From Prosthecobacter debontii (lineage in GTDB: Bacteria; Verrucomicrobiota; Verrucomicrobiia; Verrucomicrobiales; Akkermansiaceae): a stretch of DNA of 64,000 bases. The translations under genes were made by a program, and so were the position numbers. Shown one piece after another: positions 41,895-51,878 of this stretch. A model generated the notes under the pieces. That model did no database searches and was not told the DNA's origin. It saw nothing but the letters and a program-made list of their open reading frames with translations. The stretch covers positions 43,986 to 107,985 of the forward strand of contig CAMBTP010000004.1 in assembly GCA_945870855.1 (NCBI GenBank). Direction: 5' to 3'. The stretch's first letter is position 1. Every line of letters starts with the position of its first letter.

Positions 41895-43166
41895 TTAGTG
41901 CCGCGCTTTGAGCAGCGCCTCCAGTCTCGCTACCTGATCGGGATGCTCCTTGGAAACATCGGTTTTCTCAAGCGGGTCGGATTTCAGATTATAGAGAGCG
42001 GTGGCAGCGGGCACACTAGAAAAAGGGCGGTCGGGTTTTACTCCACTGGGCACGATAAGCTTCCACCAGCCGTCGATCACGACATCCGCGATACGGCTTT
42101 TGGAGGGATCGGCAAGATCCGCAATGTCGTGGGTGTAGGATTCCACGAAAACAGATTTCCGCGCCTTCATCGTATCGCTATCAGTCAGGTTCAGACCGGG
42201 AAGGTCACCGGGGTTTTTCGCGCCAGTGATGTCCAGGATGGTCTTGGGAAAATCGAGGACATGCGCCAGCGTTTCCTCATCGCGAGCAACCTTCACCTTG
42301 CCCGGCCAGCGAACAAACATCGGGGTGCGGATGCCCATTTCGTAGGGGGAAAGTTTTGAGCGATTGCTCTTTTGGCCTTGCTCCCCGTTCCAGCCGTTAT
42401 CGGCGAGGTAGAGGATCACGGTGTTTTCCTTGAGCCCGTTCTTTTCCAGATACGCGTCCATCTCGCCGGTAGTCTCGTCGAACCAATCGATCATCGCGTA
42501 GTAAAGTTCCGCCTGCGTGGTGGGGCCTTTGCCCTTGTATTTCGCAAGCAGTCGCTCAGGAGGATTGTGCGGGAGGTGCGGCAGGAAGGGCGCGTGCCAG
42601 ATGAAAAATGGTTTCTTCTCCGCCTTCGCGGTTGCGATGAAATCATAGATGGGCTTCATGCCCTTGCGACCGATATCGAGGCCCGCGTCTCCGTGGCGAC
42701 CAGCGGTATCGGTCATGCCATGGGTGAAGCCGAAATCCTTGTAGGTGCCGTTCCAGAGCTTCCCAGTCTGGAACGTGAGGTAGCCTGCCTCGGTGACGGC
42801 CTTCGGCAAGATCAGTGAGTTCGAATGCATCCGTTCCGCGAGCGCCTCGCGCTGGCCGGGCTTCGAGCGTCCGTCGGAAAGGTCGTTGCCGGTTATGCCG
42901 TTCACGCTCGGCATTTTTCCCGTCAGCAAGCACGCCAATGTCGGCGAGCAGACCGGCATCACGTATCCGCGCGTGTAGAGTAAACTCTCGGCGGCCATGC
43001 GGTCGAGATGCGGAGTTTTCACGATCTCATGCCCCATGAAGCCGTAGTCGTTGAAGCCTTGGTCATCGGAAATGATCAGGATCACATTCGGCTTCGCAGC
43101 CTCGGCAGCAAACGAAGAAACGGTCGCAGCCATCAGAATTGCGAAGGTGATAAGGAGTTTTTTCAT
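41895..43166 (-). CDS. sulfatase family protein with deviant active-site motif
   Basis: A signal peptide (MKKLLITFAILMAATVSSFA) precedes the sulfatase core: IISDDQGFND (metal-binding D34, D35) and the catalytic region PVCSPTLACLLTG with C73. Canonical sulfatases carry C-x-P-x-R, which the formylglycine-generating enzyme needs; here the fifth position is Leu (C-S-P-T-L). Other parts (WHAPFLPHLPHNPPE, LADNGWNGEQGQ, RTPMFVRWPG) are intact. Start was placed at the ATG at 43166 because the upstream frame is not protein-like. It may be inactive, may mature in another way, or may act on another ester. Confidence 0.82.
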   Translation of the reverse strand: MKKLLITFAILMAATVSSFAAEAAKPNVILIISDDQGFNDYGFMGHEIVKTPHLDRMAAESLLYTRGYVMPVCSPTLACLLTGKMPSVNGITGNDLSDGRSKPGQREALAERMHSNSLILPKAVTEAGYLTFQTGKLWNGTYKDFGFTHGMTDTAGRHGDAGLDIGRKGMKPIYDFIATAKAEKKPFFIWHAPFLPHLPHNPPERLLAKYKGKGPTTQAELYYAMIDWFDETTGEMDAYLEKNGLKENTVILYLADNGWNGEQGQKSNRSKLSPYEMGIRTPMFVRWPGKVKVARDEETLAHVLDFPKTILDITGAKNPGDLPGLNLTDSDTMKARKSVFVESYTHDIADLADPSKSRIADVVIDGWWKLIVPSGVKPDRPFSSVPAATALYNLKSDPLEKTDVSKEHPDQVARLEALLKARH

Positions 43167-43656
43167 GGACGTGAAACTTTCCGAACACACCGGCTTTGTC
43201 GAACGAAAATTCTCCATCCGCCTTGCTGCGGAGATCATGGGGAAACTCGCTGTCGCCACCAACGATCTCCATACCCATGCCCGGCATCGCGGTGAAAAAA
43301 GATGATGTGGACTGCTACAGCCAGCTGTAGCTTTCGGCAATGCAGCCTTGCTGCGAGCCGGACGGCATTGGCATCTGGCGGCGCGCGCCTTTCTCAGTCC
43401 TCCGCCGTGGACAGCAGGCTGTCTCACGAAAAGCGGCAGCAGGCTCTGGTCTGCTGTGATTCTTCATTCACAGCTCTTAAGGACTGCTTTGTTTTGCGGG
43501 ACGACGGGTTGCTACCGGGGCACTTCGTTTTTCCATCACGAACCCAAAAAGCTGCGGATGAGAACCGCAGCAGTCAAAAGCCTCCGGCGGCATGGATTTG
43601 CGCAAGGACTTTTGGCAACCAGTCTAGGAGAAATTTGCCCGTTGCCTCTTGAGAAA
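43167..43656. repeat. non-coding region with dispersed palindromic repeat
   Basis: These 490 bases hold several short hairpins (CTACAG...CTGTAG near 43315; GCTGCGG...CCGCAGC near 43551) and the repeat at 43439-43477 whose core is CTGTGATTCTTCATTCACAG. No supported gene. The region is probably a mosaic of a dispersed repeat family. Confidence 0.5.
43439..43477. repeat. dispersed repeat copy 1
   Basis: A 39-base segment almost identical to 63776-63814, with differences only between GCAGGCTC and the 27 identical bases that follow. The core CTGTGA...TCACAG is a six-base inverted repeat. Confidence 0.65.
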
Positions 43657-44166
43657 TTACGTCTCCTGTTCCCCGCGGGCCATAACGACCTTGCCGGTGC
43701 GGACGGTCTCGATGATCTCGTATTGGGAAAACATAGTCACAGCAGCATCGACTTTCGGGCTATCGCCGGTGATCATTACGATCATCGAAGTGGGCGTCAG
43801 ATCGACGGTTTTTCCATCAAAGTGCTCGGTAATCTGGAGTGCGCCTGAACGATCATCGGCAGAGCAGATGATCTTGATCAATACCATTTCCTTGGTGACG
43901 GAATCATGACTGGTGTGCTCGAAGCAATGGATCACATCGATCAATTTCCCAACCTGCTTGATGATCTGCTCAAGGCCGGAGGGATCGCCGGTGATGCCGA
44001 TCGTCATCCGGGAAAAGGACGGGTTGCGGCCTTGGGAAACGACTAGCGAATCGATGTTGAAAGCGCGGCGTGAGAACACCTGACAGATACGCATGAGGAC
44101 ACCCGGATCGTTCTTCACGAGGATAGAGAGGGTGTGGCCGTTGGGGATAGGATTGGCGTTTGGCAT
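43657..44166 (-). CDS. ilvH: acetolactate synthase small (regulatory) subunit
   Basis: The 169-residue product starts with the ACT domain: HTLSILVKNDPGVLMRICQVFSRRAFNIDSL. It continues with TIGITGD and a second domain containing VLIKI and TPTSMIVMITGD, as in IlvH/IlvN. It binds valine and controls acetolactate synthase. It lies 37 bases downstream of ilvB, as in many bacteria. Confidence 0.93.
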   Translation of the reverse strand: MPNANPIPNGHTLSILVKNDPGVLMRICQVFSRRAFNIDSLVVSQGRNPSFSRMTIGITGDPSGLEQIIKQVGKLIDVIHCFEHTSHDSVTKEMVLIKIICSADDRSGALQITEHFDGKTVDLTPTSMIVMITGDSPKVDAAVTMFSQYEIIETVRTGKVVMARGEQET

Positions 44167-44203
44167 AAACCTTAAATTTTAATTGTTAAACTCGAAGTTT
44201 GGA

Positions 44204-45931
44204 TCACGTGGAGCCGGTGGGTTTTTCCATCTTGTGCTTGGGTGGCTCGGTGAGCATGTCCTCAAGAGCGGCGCCGGCGGGGATCATGGGGAACACGTTG
44301 TCGGTCTTCACGCACTCCGCATGAATGAGAATCGGGCCGTCGTTGTAGGCGAGTGCTTTCTTCAGCATACGGGTGACATCAGCGGGGCGCTTGATGTTCA
44401 CGCTCGGGATGCCATAGGCGGCAGCGAGTTTGCAGAAATCGGGATTGCCCTCCAAGTCCACTCCAGACTCGCGATTTTCAAAAAACAGCTCCTGCCACTG
44501 CCGCACCATGCCGAGATACTTGTTATCAAGAACAACGATCTTGATTGGCAACTTGTGGATCGCGGCGGTGGCGAGCTCGAACAGGGTCATTTGGAAACCG
44601 CCGTCACCGGAGATGGAAATCACCATCTTGTCAGGACAGGCGAACTGCGCGCCGATCGCCGCCGGGAAGCCAAAGCCCATGGTGCCTGCGCCGCCGGAGG
44701 AGAGCCAGTGGTAGGATTCGTGATTCTTGTAAAACTGCGCCGCCCACATCTGGTGCTGGCCCACATCAGTGGAGACGATCGCCTTGCCCTCGGTGAGTTC
44801 GTAGAGCTCGTCGATGACCTGTTGCATGCGCAGCCCGCCCTGCTTCTTGTAGGAAAGCGGAAACTTTTTCTTATACCCATCCAGCTTGGCGAGCCACTCG
44901 GTAGTGGGCAGCGGCTTGATGTGCTTGTTCAGCGAGCTGAGCGCGGCCTTCGCGTCGCCGACGATCTGCACATGCGGGCGGATCATCTTGTCCATTTCCG
45001 CATAGTCGATATCGATGTGGATGATCTTCGCGGTGGCACAGAAACGATGTGCCTGACCGATGATGCGGTCATCGAAACGGGAGCCGACATTGATCAATAA
45101 GTCACACTCGACCATCGCTTTGTTTGCGTAGGCGGTGCCGTGCATGCCGAGCATGCCGAGCGAGAGTGCGTGCGTTTCTGGGAAAACACCTTTACCAAGA
45201 AGCGTCGAAGTCACCGGGCAGCCCAAGGTCTGAGCGAGTTCCATCAACTCCTTATCTGCGCGAGAAATCATCGCTCCCTGGCCAGCCAGGATCACGGGGC
45301 GCTGCGCCTGTGCGATCATATCCGCAGCTGTTTGCACCGCCGCTTCGTCAATCTCGTAAGCAGATTCCGGATTGTAGCCGGGCAGGTCGAAGGGCGGGTT
45401 GAGATCGCCGGTGAAAGGCCCTTGCGAAATATCCTTCGGAATATCGATCAGCACCGGGCCGGGGCGACCGGTAGTCGCGATGTGATAAGCTTCGCGGGCG
45501 ACGCGTGGCAGGTCGTTGGATTTCCTGACGAGGTAGTTATGCTTCACCACGGGAATCGTGATTCCGAAGATGTCAGCCTCCTGGAAAGCATCTTTTCCAA
45601 GCATCCATGTCACCTGCTGACCGCAGAGCACAATCATCGGCACGGAATCCATCATCGCGGTCATCAGGCCGGTGACGGTGTTGCCGGCTCCCGGGCCGGA
45701 GGTCACAAGAACAGCGGCGGGCCTACCGGTGGCGCGAGCATACCCATCCGCCATGTGGACAGCTCCCTGCTCATGGCGGACGAGAATAAATTTCATTTTT
45801 GTCTTCACCGTTTCCAGGGCGTCGAAAATAGGGATCGCCGCACCGCCGGAGTAACCGAAGATGTATTCGATCCCGAGATCATCGAGCGTGGTGATGAGCG
45901 CCTGTGCGCCGTCGAGTTGTTGCTTACTCAT
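44204..45931 (-). CDS. ilvB: acetolactate synthase large subunit
   Basis: The protein has the ThDP enzyme layout: [12 protein letters not shown], the catalytic Glu in [18 protein letters not shown], and the ThDP/Mg motif [15 protein letters not shown] with [11 protein letters not shown]. It condenses pyruvate (or pyruvate and 2-oxobutyrate) at the first step of branched-chain amino-acid synthesis. I chose the ATG at 45931 ([11 protein letters not shown]); an in-frame ATG at 45967 would add 12 residues. No leader peptide or attenuator was recognised upstream. Confidence 0.93.
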   Translation of the reverse strand: MSKQQLDGAQALITTLDDLGIEYIFGYSGGAAIPIFDALETVKTKMKFILVRHEQGAVHMADGYARATGRPAAVLVTSGPGAGNTVTGLMTAMMDSVPMIVLCGQQVTWMLGKDAFQEADIFGITIPVVKHNYLVRKSNDLPRVAREAYHIATTGRPGPVLIDIPKDISQGPFTGDLNPPFDLPGYNPESAYEIDEAAVQTAADMIAQAQRPVILAGQGAMISRADKELMELAQTLGCPVTSTLLGKGVFPETHALSLGMLGMHGTAYANKAMVECDLLINVGSRFDDRIIGQAHRFCATAKIIHIDIDYAEMDKMIRPHVQIVGDAKAALSSLNKHIKPLPTTEWLAKLDGYKKKFPLSYKKQGGLRMQQVIDELYELTEGKAIVSTDVGQHQMWAAQFYKNHESYHWLSSGGAGTMGFGFPAAIGAQFACPDKMVISISGDGGFQMTLFELATAAIHKLPIKIVVLDNKYLGMVRQWQELFFENRESGVDLEGNPDFCKLAAAYGIPSVNIKRPADVTRMLKKALAYNDGPILIHAECVKTDNVFPMIPAGAALEDMLTEPPKHKMEKPTGST

Positions 45932-46251
45932 AAAAAAATCAGGGTTGGGACGCGCAACATGGGTCATTTACCGCGAATAACAACCCGAAAGATTGGTATT
46001 TTTTCGTTAAGTAGCGATTTTTTACGGTCTCACAATCCTGAAAACTCGCTATTTCCGGACAACCGGCTGATTTCACCACTACTTTAACATACGGATTCGG
46101 TTCGATAGGCAGACTGGATGAATCGCGGAAGGTTTATGGGGAGAGCCTCATCCCTTAATGGTAGGGCAGATCTAACACCGGAAAACATCACACCCCCGCA
46201 AGCCGCTTGCATCCCCACCCTCGCCGGACTTAGAACTCCGCCCCGTTTCCC

Positions 46252-48546
46252 ATGTCCGATCCCGCACCATCCTCGTCCAGCCAAGCCCACCTCGACCTCA
46301 TCGCCCGCGAAACCGGCATCCGGCCCGCCTCCGTCGCCGCGACCGCCAAGCTCCTTGCCGAGGGCGCGACCATCCCTTTCATCTCCCGCTACCGTAAAGA
46401 GGCCACCGGCATGCTCGACGAAGTCCAGATCCAAGCGATCCGCGACCGCATGCTCCAGCTCGCCGAGCTTGATTCCCGCCGCGCCACCATCCTGAAATCC
46501 CTCGATGAGCGCCAGCTCCTCAGCCCGGAGCTGAAATCAAAAATCCTCGCCGCCCTCACACTCACCACGCTGGAGGATCTCTTCGCACCCTACCGCCCGA
46601 AGCGCCAGACACGCGCCTCCATGGCCGCCGAGCGCGGACTCACCCCGCTCGCCGATTTCCTTTTTGAAAACCAAAACGCCGACCCCACGGAAGAAGCCGC
46701 GAAATTCATCGACGCCGAAAAAGGCGTGCCCGACGCAGAGTCCGCCCTCGCCGGTGCGCGCGACATCCTCGCCGAGCGCGTTTCCGACGATGCCACCCTG
46801 CGCGGCCAAGTCCGCAAAATCTACGAGGAAGAAGCAACCGTTTCCTCCAAGATCATGTATGGGAAGGAAACCGAAGCCGACGCCGCGAAATACCGCGACT
46901 ACTTTGAGTGGGCCGAGCCGTTCAAGACCATCCCCTCCCACCGCATGCTCGCCATCCGCCGCGGCGAGAAGGAGGCGTTCCTGTTCATGCGCATCGAGGT
47001 GCCGCTGGAACGAGTTACTAGGATCGCAGTAGAAACATGGGTCAGCGGAAAAGGTGCGTGCTCGGAGCAAGTCCGCCTCGCTGCCGAGGACGGTTGCAAG
47101 CGCCTGCTCATGCCTTCCATGGAAACGGAAATGCGCCTGCTCGGAAAAAAACGCGCCGATGAGACCGCCATCCGGGTCTTCGCAGAAAACCTGCGCGAAC
47201 TCATGCTCGCTTCGCCCCTCGGCCGCAAACGCACCGTCGCCATCGACCCCGGTTTCCGCACCGGTTGCAAAACCGTCGTGCTCGACGCCCAAGGCCGCCT
47301 CCTCCACCACACCGTCCTGCACTGCACCGCCGGCTCGCAAAGCCAAGCCTACGAGGCCGCCGTCGAACTCAGCACCCTCATCAAGAAATACGACATCGAG
47401 GCCATCGCGATCGGCAACGGCACCGCCTCCCGCGAGACCGAGGCTTTCGTGAAAAAACTCAAGCTCCCGCCCTCTATCCAGATCGTCATGGTCAACGAGA
47501 GCGGCGCCTCGATCTACTCCGCCTCCGAGGCTGCGCGCGAGGAATTCCCCAACGAGGACGTCACCGTGCGCGGCGCCATTTCCATCGGCCGCCGCCTGAT
47601 GGATCCTCTCGCGGAACTCGTGAAAATCGACCCCAAGGCCATCGGCGTCGGCCAATACCAGCACGATGTCGATCAGCGCGCGCTCAAAACCTCCCTTGAT
47701 GACACCGTCGAGAGCTGCGTGAACGCCGTCGGCGTCGAGCTGAACACCGCCTCCAAGCACCTCCTCGCCTACGTCTCCGGCCTCAGCACCTCGCTTGCGG
47801 AAAACATCATTACCTTCCGCACCGACAGCGGCGGCTTCACCTCCCGCGCCCAGCTTCGCGAGGTCCCCCGCCTCGGAGAAAAGGCCTTCGAGCAGGCCGC
47901 CGGCTTCCTCCGCATCCGCGACGCCGCCAACCCGCTGGATTCCTCCGCCGTCCACCCGGAGCGCTACAAGCTCGTCGAAAAAATGGCCGCCGACCTCGGC
48001 TGCAGCCTCATCGACCTGTTGCGCGACGAAGCCCTGCGGAAAAAAATCGACCTCACGAAATACGCGGACGGCGAGGTCGGCCTGCCCACCTTGCGCGACA
48101 TTATCGACGAGCTTTCCAAACCTGGCCGCGACCCCCGCAAGGCCTTCGAGTCCTTCGATTTCGCCGAGGGCGTGGAGAAACCCTCCGACCTCGCAGTCGG
48201 CATGAAACTTCCCGGCGTCGTCACCAACGTCACCGCCTTCGGAGCCTTCGTCGATGTCGGCGTGCACCAGGATGGCCTAGTCCACGTCAGCCACCTCGCA
48301 GATCACTTCGTGCGCGATGCCAGCGAGGTAGTGAAAGTCGGCCAGCGCGTGCAGGTCACCGTCATGGAAGTTGATCTCCCGCGCAACCGGATCGCGCTCT
48401 CCATGAAATCCAAGCCCGAGCCCGAAGCCCGCCGCGCCCCCGGCCCGCCCGGAAACGACCGCCGCCCCCGCCAGCAGAACGAGCGACCGCAACCCGCCGG
48501 CAACGATTGGTTCACGCAAGCAATGGGGCAGGCGAAGAAGAAATGA
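46252..48546 (+). CDS. tex: Tex family S1 RNA-binding protein
   Basis: The 764-residue protein carries the Tex layout: N-terminal Tex-N helices (RKEATGMLDEVQIQAIRDR), a YqgF-like RNase H fold (RKRTVAIDPGFRTGCKTVVLD), a helix-hairpin-helix region, and a C-terminal S1 domain (PGVVTNVTAFGAFVDVGVHQDGLVHVSHLAD). A basic Pro/Arg-rich tail follows. Tex binds nucleic acid and affects transcription; its exact role is unresolved. No partner genes are nearby. Confidence 0.92.
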   Translation: MSDPAPSSSSQAHLDLIARETGIRPASVAATAKLLAEGATIPFISRYRKEATGMLDEVQIQAIRDRMLQLAELDSRRATILKSLDERQLLSPELKSKILAALTLTTLEDLFAPYRPKRQTRASMAAERGLTPLADFLFENQNADPTEEAAKFIDAEKGVPDAESALAGARDILAERVSDDATLRGQVRKIYEEEATVSSKIMYGKETEADAAKYRDYFEWAEPFKTIPSHRMLAIRRGEKEAFLFMRIEVPLERVTRIAVETWVSGKGACSEQVRLAAEDGCKRLLMPSMETEMRLLGKKRADETAIRVFAENLRELMLASPLGRKRTVAIDPGFRTGCKTVVLDAQGRLLHHTVLHCTAGSQSQAYEAAVELSTLIKKYDIEAIAIGNGTASRETEAFVKKLKLPPSIQIVMVNESGASIYSASEAAREEFPNEDVTVRGAISIGRRLMDPLAELVKIDPKAIGVGQYQHDVDQRALKTSLDDTVESCVNAVGVELNTASKHLLAYVSGLSTSLAENIITFRTDSGGFTSRAQLREVPRLGEKAFEQAAGFLRIRDAANPLDSSAVHPERYKLVEKMAADLGCSLIDLLRDEALRKKIDLTKYADGEVGLPTLRDIIDELSKPGRDPRKAFESFDFAEGVEKPSDLAVGMKLPGVVTNVTAFGAFVDVGVHQDGLVHVSHLADHFVRDASEVVKVGQRVQVTVMEVDLPRNRIALSMKSKPEPEARRAPGPPGNDRRPRQQNERPQPAGNDWFTQAMGQAKKK

Positions 48547-48634
48547 TATGGAGAAGAGTGCGTCCCGCCTCTTTCTCGGAAGCCAAGCGAACCGTTCTTG
48601 ATTCTTCGCTAAGGAGCCGGAGGCGTCCTTCTCC

Positions 48635-49450
48635 TTATTGACAACCCCCGCACCAATACGTCGCCCTCTGCCCGAGCACAGAATGTGAAATAGGCATCCC
48701 ACACACCCGGCACGGCTCCCCTTTCCTACTGTAAACAAAAAGCCGCTGTTTGAAATAACCGGGCTCGCCATCGGATTTCAGGAAATCGCGGAGCGTGGTG
48801 CCGCCCTGCTCGATGGATTCCGCGAGCACCTCCTTGATCGCAGAAACAAGCCGCGAGGCCTTCGGTTTCGTGAGATTGTTCGCAGGCAGCATCGGATGGA
48901 TCCGGGCGCGGAACAGGCTTTCCGATGCGTAGATATTTCCAACGCCGACCACCACTTTCGCGTCCATGATCGCGACCTTGATCGGGATCGACTTATTGAG
49001 CAGAGCGGCACGCAAACTCTCCGCCGTGAACCCCTCCCCCAGCGGCTCAGGGCCGAGGTCTTTCAGCAGCGGATACGAGTCCAATTCTGCGAGCGGACAA
49101 ACCAGCGCCAGCCCGAAACGCCGCGGATCGTGGTAACGTAACTGCATGCCGCCCGCCACGGTGATGCCGATGTGGTCGTGCTTTTTCCAATCCTCCCCCG
49201 CCGGAATCACCCGCAAACTCCCCGACATACCGAGATGAATGATCACCGCCTCACCGCGATCCGTTTCCAAAAGCAGATACTTCGACCGCCGCTTCACATC
49301 CACGAACACCGCGCCCTCCAAGCCCGCCAACTCCGGCGAAATTGGCCGCCGTAGATCGTAGCGCCGGATGATCACCTCGGCAATCCGCCGCCCCACCACA
49401 TGCGGGGAAATTCCCCGACGCGTCGTCTCTACTTCTGGCAGTTCAGGCAT
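48635..49450 (-). CDS. mutM: formamidopyrimidine-DNA glycosylase
   Basis: The product from the ATG at 49450 begins MPELPEVETTRRGI, where removal of Met exposes the catalytic Pro, followed by Glu. The C-terminus is the zinc finger C-x2-C...C-x2-C (CRVCGMPI...YWCGGCQ). Length is 271 residues. It excises oxidised purines, especially 8-oxoguanine. An upstream ATG at 49465 would block the N-terminal proline nucleophile and was rejected. It is followed 15 bases upstream by the MFS-PlsC gene. Confidence 0.93.
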   Translation of the reverse strand: MPELPEVETTRRGISPHVVGRRIAEVIIRRYDLRRPISPELAGLEGAVFVDVKRRSKYLLLETDRGEAVIIHLGMSGSLRVIPAGEDWKKHDHIGITVAGGMQLRYHDPRRFGLALVCPLAELDSYPLLKDLGPEPLGEGFTAESLRAALLNKSIPIKVAIMDAKVVVGVGNIYASESLFRARIHPMLPANNLTKPKASRLVSAIKEVLAESIEQGGTTLRDFLKSDGEPGYFKQRLFVYSRKGEPCRVCGMPISHSVLGQRATYWCGGCQ

Positions 49451-49465
49451 GGGGGGATCAGGCAA

Positions 49466-51874
49466 CTAGGATCGGATCAGGAAACACTCGCCGTCGAGCT
49501 TCGCACCATCGGGCAAGGAAATACTGCCGGGGAAAAGTTTTCCACCTTCGATGTGCCAGCCGGGTAGCAGCTTGCCCCATGAGTCCGGCTTGTGGCCGGT
49601 TTGCAACTCGCTGCGGGCATCGGGCATGGGCGGATTCGGCAATGACATAGCAACGACCAACCCGTCCACTGCAAGACAGGGCAAATGGATGACTCCTTCC
49701 TTCTCGAAAGGAAGCAGAGCATTCGCGCCGAAATCGAAAAAACGGATCGATTCGCTCGAGCGCTCCGAAGCAATAAAACGCCTGCGGAGATTTTCCCCGC
49801 CGATCCAAACCTTTCCAGCACCACGGTCAAATTCACGCAAGACAATCACGCTCGCCTTTGTCTGCCGCGCGAATTCTTGGAGCACATCAAGCACACCATC
49901 CGGCACATCCCCTGCCATCACATACAGCGTCCCGCCGCGTGGAAGAGCGGCGAGCTGGGTGAGTTGATGCGCGTTGATCTTCACGGGCTTGGTGTTTTGC
50001 GGAAATCTCGCTGCCACTGCCAAGGACGAGGCTTTCAACAAGCCATCACGCACGATTTCCCGATCCGGCTTCCCAGTGATTTCCTCGCCGATCGCGATGG
50101 ACAAACCATACGGCACGCTATGAGGAATTTTCCGAAAAAACCGACCGCGCTCGAAGGAGAAAATCGAACCCCATGAGCCATCAACCCATATTGGCAGAAT
50201 GGGGCAGTTCGCCTTTCTCGCGATCAACTCAAAGCCGCGCTCCAGCTCGCACAAGCCGCCGGTGCGAGTAAGCTGGCCTTCGGGGAAAAGCACAACGACA
50301 TGCCCGCTTTCCAGCGCCTCGATGGTCTTGCGGATCGCCTCCAACGGCTGGTCGCGGCGGATCGGCACCGCGCCGAACAGCTTCACGGAAAAACGAATCA
50401 CTTTGCTGGCCATGAACGTATCGTCCATGACGAAACGAAGCGTCCGATCGCTCGCGGCGGAGAGGAAGAACGCATCGGCGAAGGTGACATGATTCGGCAG
50501 AAGCAGCACGCCGCCGGTTTTCGGGATGCGATCGCCGCCAGAAACCTTGATCCGATAGAGCGCTTTCACCGCCGTAAGGCAAATCAGCCGGATGAAATCC
50601 GCAGGCAGGATGCGTAGGATATACCACGTCATCACTCCGCAGAAAATCCCGATCACGAGCATCTGAATTTTGAAACCTTCGAGCGCAGTGAACCCCAGCG
50701 ACACCGCGAGTAACTGAAGCCCCTCGACCAAGACCACCGCGATGATCCCCGCGAAACAGTCCTGGAGGTTCACGGCGGATTGTAGCTCGCCGCGCTTTCC
50801 CGCCGGGTAGCGATCCTGCATCCAGGCATTGAGCGGAGCGAGGAACAACGCCGAGAACAACGCCACTAACCCCAGACCGATGAGAAACGGCCAGCCCGGC
50901 GGCGGCAGAAACGCCAGCGTAAGCACACATACTGTCATCGCGATCCCCGAGAGCGGCACCCAGCCGAGCTCAATGCGTTTCCGCAAAAGCAGAGAAGCGA
51001 GTCCGAATCCTATTGCCATCCCCAGCGAGGCGGCCGCCATGAACATCGAGGACATCGTCCCGAAACCCTCGCCGCCATGCGTCAGCGATTTCGCCATCTT
51101 TACCGACCATAGGTTGATGAACGATGCGAATCCCCAGAAATAAGCCACGCCGAAGGAAGCACGCCGCAGCCCGAGATCCCGCCAAAGCTCGCCCACATCC
51201 TTAAAGTGGCTAAAAAGTAGTTTCACGGAAAGCTTCGCGCCGCCCTGTGCCGGGACTTTCGGGATCGAGAGCGCCAGCACCACCGCTGGCACCGAGCAAC
51301 ACGCCAACAGCACAAGAGGGAACAGCGCCGCGTCCCAAGCCTTTTCCGGCACAGAGCCAAGCGCGATGAAGCGCTTGTCATACCACCAGCCCGCCGCGAT
51401 CTGCCCAGCCAGGAGCGCCAGCATCGCCATCATCTGCTGCACCCCCGACGCGAAGCCCAGGTACTTCGAACCCACCAGCTCCTTGTTGATCCCGAACTTC
51501 GCCGGGCTGAAAAACGCCGCCTGCGTCGCCAGTAAAAAAAACCCTACCAAAGCCAGCGGCATGTTTTTCCAGAGCACCGCCGCGCAGATCAGAGCGAGGA
51601 TGGCCACCTGCGCGATGGCCGAACCGAGGAGTACCGTGCGTTTTGAAAAGCGGTCGCTCATCCATCCCGCCAGCGGGGCGAAAAGCACGAAGGGCAGCGC
51701 GATCATAATCCCCGCTGCAGACTCCACCGCATAGCCCACCGCGCCGCCCAGAGGCACCAATATGAACTGCGCCGCCTTGTCGTTGAATGCGTTCTGCGTC
51801 TGCTGGACGATCATGCTCCAGTAGCCGAGCCACTGCCGCTTCGTTGGCTCACCCTCGGTTTCTGGAGCCTTCAT
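49466..51874 (-). CDS. MFS transporter fused to PlsC acyltransferase
   Basis: Residues 1-430 form a major facilitator domain with twelve hydrophobic segments and the loop GWMSDRFSKRT. Residues 431-640 form a PlsC acyltransferase: NHVTFAD (H462, D467 in the H-x4-D motif) and FPEG at 530-533. The final 190 residues are not recognised. Related LplT-Aas type fusions carry an AMP-ligase domain after PlsC, but this protein at 802 residues is too short to contain one. It may transport and re-acylate lysophospholipids, by analogy to LplT-Aas. Confidence 0.85.
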   Translation of the reverse strand: MKAPETEGEPTKRQWLGYWSMIVQQTQNAFNDKAAQFILVPLGGAVGYAVESAAGIMIALPFVLFAPLAGWMSDRFSKRTVLLGSAIAQVAILALICAAVLWKNMPLALVGFFLLATQAAFFSPAKFGINKELVGSKYLGFASGVQQMMAMLALLAGQIAAGWWYDKRFIALGSVPEKAWDAALFPLVLLACCSVPAVVLALSIPKVPAQGGAKLSVKLLFSHFKDVGELWRDLGLRRASFGVAYFWGFASFINLWSVKMAKSLTHGGEGFGTMSSMFMAAASLGMAIGFGLASLLLRKRIELGWVPLSGIAMTVCVLTLAFLPPPGWPFLIGLGLVALFSALFLAPLNAWMQDRYPAGKRGELQSAVNLQDCFAGIIAVVLVEGLQLLAVSLGFTALEGFKIQMLVIGIFCGVMTWYILRILPADFIRLICLTAVKALYRIKVSGGDRIPKTGGVLLLPNHVTFADAFFLSAASDRTLRFVMDDTFMASKVIRFSVKLFGAVPIRRDQPLEAIRKTIEALESGHVVVLFPEGQLTRTGGLCELERGFELIARKANCPILPIWVDGSWGSIFSFERGRFFRKIPHSVPYGLSIAIGEEITGKPDREIVRDGLLKASSLAVAARFPQNTKPVKINAHQLTQLAALPRGGTLYVMAGDVPDGVLDVLQEFARQTKASVIVLREFDRGAGKVWIGGENLRRRFIASERSSESIRFFDFGANALLPFEKEGVIHLPCLAVDGLVVAMSLPNPPMPDARSELQTGHKPDSWGKLLPGWHIEGGKLFPGSISLPDGAKLDGECFLIRS

Positions 51875-51878
51875 TGAG

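Noticed and set aside
43302..43848. Plus-strand frames of 116 and 166 codons upstream of ilvH
   Set aside because: They run over the dispersed repeat and into the antisense of ilvH and have no domain-like sequence.
45968..46083. Attenuator or leader peptide for ilvB
   Set aside because: No run of Leu/Val/Ile codons with alternative stems was found upstream.
46084..46251. Possible regulatory RNA upstream of tex
   Set aside because: No conserved stems or known riboswitch pattern were recognised.
46537..48267. 576-codon minus-strand frame
   Set aside because: It is antisense to tex. The frame is long only because of codon bias in tex.
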